Positions 15,262 through 22,738 of a DNA stretch of 30,293 bases are shown piece after piece (the first letter of the stretch is position 1; the number at the start of each line of letters is the position of its first letter). Both the position numbers and the translations under genes were made by a program. Below the pieces are notes generated by a model. It made no database searches, was not told the DNA's origin, and saw only the letters and a list, made by a program, of their open reading frames with translations. Source of the stretch: Pelagibius sp050290145 (GTDB lineage: Bacteria > Pseudomonadota > Alphaproteobacteria > Kiloniellales > Kiloniellaceae); the NCBI GenBank assembly GCA_050290145.1, contig JBNKHC010000358.1:1-30293 (forward strand), written 5' to 3'.

Positions 15262-16827
15262 GTGACTGGGGAACCATTCCTTCTGCAGCCCGGCCGGCTC
15301 ACTCTGGCGGAGCTGCACCGCTTCTGGCGCGGCCCGCGGAAGCTCACCCTCGACCCGGCCGGCTACGCGGCGCTCGACCGCTCGGCAGCGACCGTGGCGG
15401 CGGTGGTGGCCGAGGGGCGCACGGTCTACGGCATCACCACCGGCTTCGGCAGCCTGGCGCGCCAGACGATCTCCGCCGACCAGGTCGCCGAGCTGCAGAC
15501 CCGCCTTGTCCTCTCCCACAGCTGCGGCGTCGGTGCGCCGCTGGAAGAGCGCGTGGTGCGCCTCGTATTGCTGCTGAAGATCAACGCCCTCTCCCGCGGC
15601 CACTCGGGCATCCGGCGCGAGGTCATCGACCGCCTGATCCGGCTGTTCAACGACGAGCTCTATCCCGTGATCCCCTCCCAGGGCTCGGTCGGCGCCTCGG
15701 GCGACCTGGCGCCTCTGGCGCACCTCTCCGCGGTGCTGCTGGGGCACGGCGAAATCTCCCACCAGGGCCGGCGGCGCCCGGCCGCGGAAGTGCTGGGCGA
15801 GCACGGGATCGAGCCCATCGAGCTGGCCGCCAAGGAAGGGCTGGCGCTGCTGAACGGGACCCAGGTTTCGACGGCGCTGGCGCTGCACGGCCTGTTCTGC
15901 GCCGGCGACGCCTTCGGCGCGGCGCTGACCGCCGGCGCGCTCTCCGTCGACGCGGCGCTTGGCAGCGACACGCCCTTCGACCCGCGCATCCACGCGCTGC
16001 GCGGCCACCCCGGGCAGATCGCAGTGGCCGGCTGGCTGCGCAAGCTGCTGGCCGACAGCGAGATCCGGAACTCCCACCTCGACTGCGACCGGGTGCAGGA
16101 CCCCTACTCCCTGCGCTGCCAGCCCCAGGTCATGGGCGCCGCGCTGGACCTGCTGCGCAACGCCGCCGCGACGCTGCTGCGCGAGGCCAATGCCGTCTCC
16201 GACAATCCCCTGGTGTTCCCGGACGACGGGCCGCACGGGGGGGACGTGCTGTCCGGCGGCAACTTCCACGCCGAACCGGTGGCCTTCGCCGCCGACACCA
16301 TCGCGCTGGCCCTGGCCGAGGTCGGCGCCCTCTCGGAACGCCGCATCGCCATGCTGACCGACGCCACCATGAGCGCCCTGCCCCCCTTCCTGGTGGCCGA
16401 GCCGGGGCTCAATTCCGGCTTCATGATCGCCCATGTGACGGCTGCCGCTTTGGCCGCCGAGAACAAGCAGCTCAGCCACCCGGCCAGCGTCGACAGCCTG
16501 CCCACCTCGGCCAACCAGGAAGACCATGTCTCCATGGCCACCCACGGCGCCCGGCGCCTAGCCGCCATGGCGGCCAACAGCGTGCGCATCATCGCCGTCG
16601 AGCTGCTGGCCGCCGGCCAGGGCATCGACCTGCGCCGCCCCTTGGCGACTTCTCCCGATCTAAATCGAGCGATGGTTGAGATTCGCGGCTGCGCCGCCTT
16701 CCTGGACCACGACCGGGCCCTGTCCGGCGACATCGAGAAAGTGGCGCGGCTGGTCGAAAAAGGTCAGTTCTCCGGGACTTTCCACGGCCTTGCCGAGGAT
16801 GCCGCCTGGTTCACCGACGATTTGTGA
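15262..16827 (+). CDS. hutH: Histidine ammonia-lyase
   Basis: HutH removes ammonia from L-histidine to give urocanate, the first step of histidine degradation. The 521-aa product has the usual length. The Ala-Ser-Gly triad that cyclises to the MIO cofactor is at 145-147 in GSVGASGDLAPLAHLS. Active-site motifs are canonical: YGITTGFG (Tyr56), SHSCGVG (His86), LLNGTQ, QDPYSLRCQPQVMG, NFHAEPVA and SLPTSANQEDHVSMA. These argue for ordinary histidine use and against an ergothionase or other aromatic lyase. The start is GTG at 15262 with CGGAGG ten bases upstream. A HutC-type operator sits directly before it. It is not adjacent to hutU, which is about 12 kb to the left; genes for a methylated-amine pathway, chemoreceptor and TRAP transporter lie between. 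Confidence 0.97.
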   Translation: MTGEPFLLQPGRLTLAELHRFWRGPRKLTLDPAGYAALDRSAATVAAVVAEGRTVYGITTGFGSLARQTISADQVAELQTRLVLSHSCGVGAPLEERVVRLVLLLKINALSRGHSGIRREVIDRLIRLFNDELYPVIPSQGSVGASGDLAPLAHLSAVLLGHGEISHQGRRRPAAEVLGEHGIEPIELAAKEGLALLNGTQVSTALALHGLFCAGDAFGAALTAGALSVDAALGSDTPFDPRIHALRGHPGQIAVAGWLRKLLADSEIRNSHLDCDRVQDPYSLRCQPQVMGAALDLLRNAAATLLREANAVSDNPLVFPDDGPHGGDVLSGGNFHAEPVAFAADTIALALAEVGALSERRIAMLTDATMSALPPFLVAEPGLNSGFMIAHVTAAALAAENKQLSHPASVDSLPTSANQEDHVSMATHGARRLAAMAANSVRIIAVELLAAGQGIDLRRPLATSPDLNRAMVEIRGCAAFLDHDRALSGDIEKVARLVEKGQFSGTFHGLAEDAAWFTDDL

Positions 16828-16961
16828 GCAGGTGCAGCATAGTCGCTAGACGCCGGGATTGTGACTGCTGTATATTCGCTTTCGGCAGAGGACTTGTTGG
16901 CCCTCAACAGACCCGCATGAATGACGGGCCGGGGCCTGCTTCCATAGAGATTTAGACCACC

Positions 16962-17450
16962 GTGAGGGTGACCAACTTGTCCTGCACTCCAGAGAAAATT
17001 TCCGCTCTTCCCGTGTCCGACAGCCTGCCCGCGGCCGAGGGTTTCGTCCTCGACGAGCAGGTCGCGCACCTGCTGCGGCGAGCCCATCAGCGAGCTTCCG
17101 CCCTGTTCCTGACGGTCCTGGCGGACGCGCAGCTGACGCCGACGCAGTTCTTCGCCATGGCCCGGCTGCACGAGAGGGGTAAGCTGTCGCAGAACCGGCT
17201 CGGCCGCCTGGCCGCCATGGATCCGGCGACCATCCAGGGCGTCATCCGCCGGCTGCACGAGCGCGGCTACATCGAGCGTCTGGCCGACCCGACCGACCGC
17301 CGCCGCATGGTGCTGAGCCTCTCGCCGCTCGGCCAGGAGACGGTGGTGCGCCTGCTGAGCGACGCCAACCGGATCGGCGACGAGATCGTCGCACCGCTCA
17401 ATCCGGACGAGCAGAAGATTTTCGTCAGCCTGCTGAAGAGACTGGTCTGA
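16962..17450 (+). CDS. MarR-family transcriptional regulator
   Basis: The product is 162 aa. The winged helix domain is clear: LTPTQFFAMARLHERGKLSQNRLGRL, then MDPATIQGVIRRLHERGYIERL and the wing DPTDRRRMVLSLSPLG. The first 30 residues are variable. The frame opens at GTG 16962, with a second GTG at 16968; neither has a strong ribosome binding site, so the N-terminus is uncertain. MarR proteins usually sense small aromatic or carboxylic compounds and control adjacent genes. It lies 134 bases behind hutH on the same strand, so it may be read through from the hut promoter or from its own. It faces korB tail to tail, with a large nested terminator between. Confidence 0.92.
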   Translation: MRVTNLSCTPEKISALPVSDSLPAAEGFVLDEQVAHLLRRAHQRASALFLTVLADAQLTPTQFFAMARLHERGKLSQNRLGRLAAMDPATIQGVIRRLHERGYIERLADPTDRRRMVLSLSPLGQETVVRLLSDANRIGDEIVAPLNPDEQKIFVSLLKRLV

Positions 17451-17481
17451 TCAGGCGACGGCGCCCGACCTGCCGAACCTA

Positions 17482-17542
17482 AGAACGCGCAAGGTTGGCG
17501 CGAAGGCCGGCTGCTGCGAAGCAGCCGGCTTTTGCGCGTTCT
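17482..17542 (+). terminator. Nested double-hairpin terminator after the MarR gene
   Basis: The inner stem is a perfect ten-pair hairpin (GCCGGCTGCT at 17506-17515 with its complement at 17520-17529) with a GCGA loop and TTTT. An outer perfect 11-base inverted repeat (AGAACGCGCAA at 17482-17492 with TTGCGCGTTCT at 17532-17542) encloses it. It stands between two converging genes. Confidence 0.85.
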
Positions 17543-17583
17543 AGGAAGCCCGCCTGCGGTAAGCGTCCCTTAGAAACCGTCCC

Positions 17584-18600
17584 TCAGGACACCGTCCAGG
17601 TATGCCCCTGATGCAGCAGCTCGGCGAGGCTGGCGGGGTGCGACTTCTGCGCCGCCGCGACTTCGTCGGTGACGCTGGTTTCGTAGCTGCGCGCCGGATT
17701 GCAGTAGAGCACGCCGAGGGCGACCGGCATGTGCGGCGGCTGCAGCGCCGCCAGCATCCCCGCCATCACCCGGTCGGTTTCGTCGTGCACCAGGATGTCG
17801 GCCTCGGTGACGCCGTTCTCGCCCAGGGTCACGACCTCCAAGGCCAGTTTGCCTTCTGCCAGCCGCAACCCCTTGTCGTTCTCCTTGCCGAAGATCATGG
17901 GCTTGCCGTGCTCCAGCAGCACCTGCATGTCCGCGGCCACGGCCCGCTCGGTGAAGCCGTCGAAGGCGCCGTCGTTGTAGACGATGCAGTTCTGGAAGAT
18001 TTCCACCAGGGAGGTGCCCTTGTGCGCCTTGGCGCGCTTCAGGATTTCAGGCAGGTGCTTCTGCTGGGTGTCGACCGAGCGCGCGAAGAAATGCGCGCCG
18101 GCGCCCAGCGCGAAGCCGCCGGCGGAGACCGGCGTGTCGATGGAGCCACCCGGTGTCGAGGGCGAGCGGGTGCCGACCCGCGAGGTCGGCGAGTACTGGC
18201 CCTTGGTCAGGCCGTAGATCTCGTTGTTGAACAGCAGGATCTGCAGGTCGACGTTGCGGCGCAGGGCGTGCAGCAGGTGATTGCCGCCGATGGAGAGCGC
18301 ATCGCCGTCGCCCGAGACGACCCAGACGTCGAGCTCCGGATTGGTCAGCTTCACGCCGGTCGCGATGGCCGGGGCGCGGCCGTGGATGGTGTGAAAGCCG
18401 TAGGTCGACATGTAATAGGGAAAGCGCGCGGCGCAGCCGATGCCGGAGATGAAGACCGTCTTCGCGGTGTCGGCCTGCAGTTCGGCCAGGGTCTTTTGCA
18501 CCGCCTTCAGGATGGCGTAGTCGCCGCAGCCCGGGCACCAGCGCACTTCCTGGTCGGAGGCGTAGTCCTTGGCAGTCAGCGCGGGGCTCTGAACGTTCAT
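17584..18600 (-). CDS. korB: 2-oxoacid:ferredoxin oxidoreductase subunit beta
   Basis: KorB carries thiamine diphosphate and, with KorA, oxidises 2-oxoglutarate or a related 2-oxoacid to its CoA ester and reduces ferredoxin. The 338-aa product shows WCPGCGDYAILKA (Cys22 and Cys25), GIGCAARFPYY (Cys56), HTIHGRAPAIATGVKL, the thiamine diphosphate motif GDGDALSIGGNH (97-108) to NNEIYGLTKGQYSPTS, and a later YCNPARSYE. These cysteines are expected to hold a 4Fe-4S cluster. The ATG at 18600 has GGGAGGATTGAG upstream. It lies 15 bases behind korA on the same strand and is co-transcribed with it. Sequence length and the GQYSPTS motif fit the 2-oxoglutarate type, but pyruvate-type activity cannot be excluded. 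No ferredoxin gene is in the window. Confidence 0.94.
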   Translation of the reverse strand: MNVQSPALTAKDYASDQEVRWCPGCGDYAILKAVQKTLAELQADTAKTVFISGIGCAARFPYYMSTYGFHTIHGRAPAIATGVKLTNPELDVWVVSGDGDALSIGGNHLLHALRRNVDLQILLFNNEIYGLTKGQYSPTSRVGTRSPSTPGGSIDTPVSAGGFALGAGAHFFARSVDTQQKHLPEILKRAKAHKGTSLVEIFQNCIVYNDGAFDGFTERAVAADMQVLLEHGKPMIFGKENDKGLRLAEGKLALEVVTLGENGVTEADILVHDETDRVMAGMLAALQPPHMPVALGVLYCNPARSYETSVTDEVAAAQKSHPASLAELLHQGHTWTVS

Positions 18601-18615
18601 CTCAATCCTCCCCGA

Positions 18616-20484
18616 TCAAGCCGAGAGGCGGGCGCGGACCGCCGCCTCGATCTCAGAAATCTTGAAGGGCTTGCCGGTCACCTTGCTGAGGCTCTCGGCC
18701 GGCACCAGATACTCGCTGCGCAGCAGGGTCACCAGCTGGCCGTCGTTCATCTCCGGCACCAGGATCTTGTCGAAGCCGCGCAGCAGCGCCTCCAGGTTCT
18801 GCGGCAGCGGCCAGATGTGGCGCAGGTGGAGATGCGCGACCGGCAGGCCCTCACCGCGCAGGTTGTCGACGGCGCGGCTGATCGGCCCGTAGGTCGATCC
18901 CCAGCCGACCACCACCAGCCTGTCGTCGGCACCGCCGGCCTCGAAAGCCTGCGGCGGCACGTCCTTGGCGACGCCCAGCACCTTGTTGCGGCGCAGGTCG
19001 GTCATGTGCTGGTGGTTCGCCGGATCGTAGGAGATGTTGCCGCTGTCGCTGGCCTTTTCGATGCCGCCGATGCGGTGTTCCAGGCCCGGTGTGCCCGGCA
19101 CCGCCCAGACTCGCGACAGGGTTTCCGGATCGCGCTTGAAGGGATGGAAGCCCTCCGGCTCCGTCTCGAAGGTCACCGGGAAGTGCGGCAGGCTCTCGGC
19201 GTCGGGCAGCCGCCAGGGCTCGGCGGCGTTGGCGATGTAGCCGTCGCTCAGCAGGATCACCGGCGTCATGTACTTGGTGGCGATGCGCACCGCCTCGATG
19301 GCCACGTCGAAGCAGTCGGCGGGCGAGCGCGCGGCCAGCACCACCAGCGGCGCGTCGCCGTTGCGCCCGAAGACCGACTGGTAGAGGTCCGACTGCTCGG
19401 TCTTGGTCGGCATGCCGGTCGAGGGTCCGGCGCGCTGCGAGTTCACGATGACCAGCGGCAGTTCGGCGGAGATCGCCAGGCCAATGGCCTCGGTCTTCAG
19501 CGCCACGCCGGGGCCGGAGCTGGAGGTGACGCCGACGCCGCCGGCATAGGAAGCGCCGATGGCCGCGCAGACCGCGGCAATCTCGTCCTCGGCCTGGAAG
19601 GTCACCACGCCGTGGTCCTTCAGGCCCGCCAGGGAGTGCAACAGCGAGGAGGCCGGGGTGATCGGGTAGGAACAGAACATCAGCTTCAGCTCCGCGCCCC
19701 TGGCGCCGGCAACCAGGCCCCAGGACAGCGCCTCGGCGCCGGTGACGTTGCGGTAGAGGCCCGGCGGGATCTCGGCCGGCGGCACGGAAAAGGCGGCCAG
19801 GTCCTCGCCCACTTCGGCGGTCTCGCCGAAGGCGTGGCCGGCGTTCAGAGCGGCAATGTTGGCGTGGGCAATCTCCGTGCGGCGCCGGAACTTTTCGTTC
19901 AGCCAGTCGACCGTCGCCTGGCGGTCGCGCCCGAACATCCAGTAGACCAGGCCCAGCGCCCACATGTTCTTGCAGCGCAGGGCCTCCTTCTTGGTCAGGC
20001 CGCAGTCCTTCAGCGCGTCCTGGGTCAACTGCGACATGTCGACCTCGAAGACGCGGTAGTCCTTGAGGCTGCCGTCCGTGCGCGGGTCGCTCTCGTAGCC
20101 GGCCTTGTTGAAGTTGCGCTCGTTGAAGGCGCCCGAATCGAGGATCAGCAGGCCGTGCGGCTTCACGTCGACCAGGTTCACCTTGAGGGCCGCCGGGTTC
20201 ATGGCGACCAGGACGTCGAGCTCGTCGCCGGAGGTCTTGATCACCCGGGCGCCGAAGTTGATCTGAAAGGCGGAGACGCCGAAGGTGGTGCCGACGGGGG
20301 CACGGATTTCAGCCGGGAAGTCAGGGAAGGTCGCCAGGTCGTTCCCCGCCAGGGCGGTCGAAAGGGTGAACTGGCTGCCGGTGAGCTGCATGCCGTCGCC
20401 GGAATCACCGGCAAAACGCACGACCGCAGAATCGAGGACCCGGCGGCCGGAGGAGTCGGCCACTAGCGCCGTCGAACCTTCCAT
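18616..20484 (-). CDS. korA: 2-oxoacid:ferredoxin oxidoreductase subunit alpha (gamma-alpha fusion)
   Basis: The 622-aa product carries the gamma domain in the N-terminal part (about residues 18-200, starting VVRFAGDSGDGMQLTGSQF) fused to the alpha domain (about 220-620), the common bacterial KorA plan. The alpha domain shows FCSYPITPASSLLHSLAG, FQAEDEIAAVCAAIGASYAGG, TSSSGPGVALKTEAIGLA and QSDLYQSVFGRNGDAP. YPITP is the usual substrate/thiamine-site motif. The ATG at 20484 follows TTGAGGT. Together with KorB it would form the cytoplasmic ferredoxin-reducing enzyme. It is divergent from the corrinoid operon, with a 498-base gap between. Histidine catabolism via HutHU ends in glutamate and thus 2-oxoglutarate, so the enzyme could act downstream of the hut genes. 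Confidence 0.95.
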   Translation of the reverse strand: MEGSTALVADSSGRRVLDSAVVRFAGDSGDGMQLTGSQFTLSTALAGNDLATFPDFPAEIRAPVGTTFGVSAFQINFGARVIKTSGDELDVLVAMNPAALKVNLVDVKPHGLLILDSGAFNERNFNKAGYESDPRTDGSLKDYRVFEVDMSQLTQDALKDCGLTKKEALRCKNMWALGLVYWMFGRDRQATVDWLNEKFRRRTEIAHANIAALNAGHAFGETAEVGEDLAAFSVPPAEIPPGLYRNVTGAEALSWGLVAGARGAELKLMFCSYPITPASSLLHSLAGLKDHGVVTFQAEDEIAAVCAAIGASYAGGVGVTSSSGPGVALKTEAIGLAISAELPLVIVNSQRAGPSTGMPTKTEQSDLYQSVFGRNGDAPLVVLAARSPADCFDVAIEAVRIATKYMTPVILLSDGYIANAAEPWRLPDAESLPHFPVTFETEPEGFHPFKRDPETLSRVWAVPGTPGLEHRIGGIEKASDSGNISYDPANHQHMTDLRRNKVLGVAKDVPPQAFEAGGADDRLVVVGWGSTYGPISRAVDNLRGEGLPVAHLHLRHIWPLPQNLEALLRGFDKILVPEMNDGQLVTLLRSEYLVPAESLSKVTGKPFKISEIEAAVRARLSA

Positions 20485-20600
20485 ACCTCAAGAACCTTTC
20501 ACTGAATAATGGCCAAGCCATCCTCTGCCCGCCGCGGGAATCCGCGGAAAGCCGATTCAATGGCCGTGAATATGGCCCTCCTGAAGTGGATTGCCAATGC

Positions 20601-20674
20601 GCCAGATCAAAAATACCGTAATTAATCGTAGAATATTTTACAATCACAATATTATTGTGTGTATTTGATCTGGC
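20601..20674. repeat. AT-rich nested inverted repeats, possible operator region
   Basis: An outer inverted repeat pairs GCCAGATCAAA (20601-20611) with TTTGATCTGGC (20664-20674), 11 perfect pairs. Between the arms lie a perfect palindrome CACAATATTATTGTG (20645-20659) and a near-palindrome GTAGAATATTTTAC at about 20628-20641. The AT content stands out from the rest of the window. It may be a regulator-binding region or a relic of a small mobile repeat. Confidence 0.6.
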
Positions 20675-20889
20675 CTCAGGCCCTCCTGTTCGCCGTTTAA
20701 CAAATGCAAAGCCTTCCGGGCGCAAGCTGAACGGATCGGCGCGGACAGTCCCGCCGCCTATGTCGGAAAACGACCATTCCGGGCCCTCCGCCGACATGGA
20801 TAAGAGGTGCGCAAACGCTTGAGTTCCCGCCTATTTCGGCTTTGTCGCGTTTCAGACACGATCAGTCGCCGCAGGCGTAGCCGCCGGGG

Positions 20890-20958
20890 CCCCGCTCAAG
20901 AGAAATGATCGCGGGGACCAATACTGCCCGGGCCCCGTCCTATGGCTATTGGCCCGGG
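20890..20958 (+). promoter_or_regulatory. Paired GC-rich hairpins in the leader of the corrinoid operon
   Basis: CCCCGC at 20890-20895 pairs with GCGGGG at 20911-20916, and CCCGGGCC at 20927-20934 pairs exactly with GGCCCGGG at 20951-20958. The segment CGGGG (20912-20916) could instead pair with CCCCG (20933-20937), so two mutually exclusive folds are possible just before the ribosome binding site at 20972. A leader control element is conceivable; no known riboswitch class was recognised. Confidence 0.35.
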
Positions 20959-20982
20959 GCGTTCTTGCCGTGAGGAATGACG

Positions 20983-21684
20983 ATGGCGGACGACGACGAT
21001 CTCGATCTCAACAGCCTTGACGACGACGAACTCGTCAAGCAGATGCACGACGACCTTTACGACGGCCTCAAGGAAGAGATTGAGGAAGCCGTGCACATCC
21101 TTCTCGGGCGCGGCTGGGAGCCTTACCGCATCCTGACCGAGGCCCTGGTCGAGGGCATGCGCATCGTCGGCATCGACTTCCGCGACGGCATCCTCTTCGT
21201 GCCCGAGGTGCTGCTGGCCGCCAACGCCATGAAGGGCGGCATGTTCATCCTGCGCCCCCTGCTGGCCGAGACCGGCGCGCCCAAGCTGGGCACCATGGTC
21301 ATCGGCACGGTGAAGGGCGACATCCACGACATCGGCAAGAACCTCGTCTCCATGATGATGGAAGGCGCCGGCTTCGAGGTCATCGACCTGGGCATCAACA
21401 ACCCGGTCGAGAACTACCTGGAGGCCCTGGAGCAGCATAAGCCCGACATCCTAGGCATGTCGGCCCTGCTGACCACCACCATGCCCTACATGAAGGTGGT
21501 CATCGACACCATGAAGGAAAAAGGCATCCGCGACGACTACGTGGTGCTGGTCGGCGGCGCGCCGCTGAACGAAGCCTTCGCCGAAGCCGTCGGCGCCGAC
21601 GCCTACTGCCGCGACGCCGCCGTGGCGGTGGAAACGGCCAAGGACTTCATGAAGCGCCGTCACAACCGGCAAGGCGCCGCCTAG
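20983..21684 (+). CDS. Corrinoid (B12-binding) methyl-carrier protein, MtgC/MttC-like
   Basis: This cytoplasmic protein carries the methyl group on cobalt between the amine methyltransferase and the THF methyltransferase. The product is 233 aa from the ATG at 20983; the ATG at 20977 lies too close to the GAGGA binding site at 20972. It begins with a very acidic stretch (DDDDLDLNSLDDDE) of about 17 residues. A helical cap domain (about 20-95) is followed by the Rossmann B12 domain with GTVKGDIHDIGKN, where His115 in DxHxxG is the lower cobalt ligand, then SALLTTT and VGGAPLNEAFAEAVGADAYCRDA. The family length is about 210-220 residues; the acidic head accounts for the extra. It is the first gene of the corrinoid operon. 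Confidence 0.96.
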   Translation: MADDDDLDLNSLDDDELVKQMHDDLYDGLKEEIEEAVHILLGRGWEPYRILTEALVEGMRIVGIDFRDGILFVPEVLLAANAMKGGMFILRPLLAETGAPKLGTMVIGTVKGDIHDIGKNLVSMMMEGAGFEVIDLGINNPVENYLEALEQHKPDILGMSALLTTTMPYMKVVIDTMKEKGIRDDYVVLVGGAPLNEAFAEAVGADAYCRDAAVAVETAKDFMKRRHNRQGAA

Positions 21685-21718
21685 GGCGCCGCGGCGGGAA
21701 CCCGGGAGCAAGAGCGCC

Positions 21719-22411
21719 ATGGCGGCCCTCCAGCCCTCCTCCGATACCTCGGTCGTCGAACCGCTGGAGCGCACGCTGCTCATCGCCTGCGGCGCGCTGG
21801 CGCGCGAGATCGTCACCCTGATCCGCGTCAACGCCTGGCGCCACCTGACCGTGAGCTGCCTGCCGGCCTCCTGGCACAATACGCCCGCCAAGATCCCGGA
21901 GGGCGTGCGCCGGCGCATCCGCGATGCCCGCGGGCGCTACGACCACATCCTGGTGCTCTACGGCGACTGCGGCACCGGCGGCAAGCTGGACGAGGTGCTG
22001 GCCGAGGAAGGCGTGGAGCGCATCCAGGGCCCGCACTGCTATTCCTTCTATGCCGGCAACGAGACCTTCGAGGCCATGGCCGAGGAAGAGCTCGCGGCCT
22101 TCTACCTGACCGACTACCTGGTGCGTCACTTCGAGCGCCTGATCATCCAGGGGCTGGGCATCGACCGCCACCCGGAACTGCTGGAGATGTACTTCGGCAA
22201 CTACAAGAAGCTGGTCTACCTCGCGCAGACCGAGGATCCGGAACTGGTCGCCCAGGCCGAGGCCGCGGCGCAGCGCCTGGGCCTGGACTACGATTACCGT
22301 TTCACCGGCTACGGCGGCCTGGGCCGCTTCATCGACCGGCGCCTCGACCTGGACGAGATCCGCCAGATGGGAGTGGAAGAAATCCCGGAAGTGACGGCAT
22401 GGCACAGTTGA
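21719..22411 (+). CDS. DUF1638 domain protein
   Basis: The product is 230 aa and matches the pattern I know for DUF1638: TLLIACGALAREI at the start, LPASWHNTPAKIPEGVRRRI, LYGDCGTGGKLDEVL and GPHCYSFYAGN. Cys24, Cys47, His53, Cys84, His106 and Cys107 are good metal or cofactor ligand candidates. No function has been settled for this family. It stands second in the corrinoid operon, 34 bases behind the corrinoid protein. Such placement is repeatedly seen beside corrinoid methyltransferase genes, suggesting a role in methyl transfer or corrinoid handling (context inference). The start ATG at 21719 has GGGAGCAAGAG upstream. Confidence 0.88.
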   Translation: MAALQPSSDTSVVEPLERTLLIACGALAREIVTLIRVNAWRHLTVSCLPASWHNTPAKIPEGVRRRIRDARGRYDHILVLYGDCGTGGKLDEVLAEEGVERIQGPHCYSFYAGNETFEAMAEEELAAFYLTDYLVRHFERLIIQGLGIDRHPELLEMYFGNYKKLVYLAQTEDPELVAQAEAAAQRLGLDYDYRFTGYGGLGRFIDRRLDLDEIRQMGVEEIPEVTAWHS

Positions 22412-22716
22412 CCGTCGTCTACTGGCGCGACATCCCCGCCCAGGTCATCGTCAAGGCCGGGCGCAAGAACGCCAAGGTCCAGCTCAGCGAGCGCTTCGAG
22501 AAGGCCATCGACCGCGCCGCCATGCGCGCCAAGATGAGCGGCAGCGACGCCTACCTGGAGCAGTGGCGCCGCGGCGCCCCGCTGGACTGCGGCGACGACC
22601 TGGAAGCCGAGGCCGAAGCCGCGGCCAAGCGCCTGGAGGCCGATTACGACGACACCCGCCTGGCCCAGCTCATCGCCGCCGGCGGAGAAGATACCCTTCA
22701 ACATTCCGCGTCATGA
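22399..22716 (+). CDS. 'Virulence factor' domain protein in the corrinoid operon
   Basis: The product is 105 aa and begins AQLTVVYWRDIPAQVIVKAG, with a later GSDAYLEQWRR. I assign it to the small family labelled virulence factor (PF13769), a name inherited from an old annotation and not a statement of function. The start overlaps the DUF1638 gene by 13 bases, so the two are translationally coupled. A Cys sits in LDCGDDLEAEAE, and the second half is charged and helical. Its fixed place between DUF1638 and the MetF-like gene suggests a structural or accessory role in the methyl-transfer module, not virulence. No cofactor motif is seen. Confidence 0.8.
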   Translation: MAQLTVVYWRDIPAQVIVKAGRKNAKVQLSERFEKAIDRAAMRAKMSGSDAYLEQWRRGAPLDCGDDLEAEAEAAAKRLEADYDDTRLAQLIAAGGEDTLQHSAS

Positions 22717-22738
22717 AGCGCGCAGAAGGAAGACTGGA

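Larger units (their letters stand above)
20485..20982. other. Divergent control region between korA and the corrinoid operon
   Basis: This 498-base gap has no supported gene. It must hold the promoters for korAB (left) and the corrinoid operon (right). The middle (20601-20674) is strikingly AT-rich with nested palindromes. The right part (20880-20960) holds GC-rich hairpins just before the corrinoid protein start. No B12-box pattern of a cobalamin riboswitch was found. Confidence 0.65.

Noticed and set aside
15262..16827. Ergothionase or hercynine lyase in place of HutH, feeding trimethylamine to the MttB-like enzyme
   Set aside because: The idea fits the neighbourhood, but the active-site motifs (SHSCGVG, QDPYSLRCQPQ, NFHAEPVA, NQEDHVSMA) are those of ordinary histidine ammonia-lyase, the HutC operator is present and the urocanase is also canonical.
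17602..20466. A 954-codon plus-strand open frame
   Set aside because: It is the antisense of korAB, which is unambiguous on the minus strand with ribosome binding sites and motifs.
20800..20982. Cobalamin riboswitch before the corrinoid operon
   Set aside because: No B12-box-like sequence or typical core could be found; only simple GC-rich hairpins are present.
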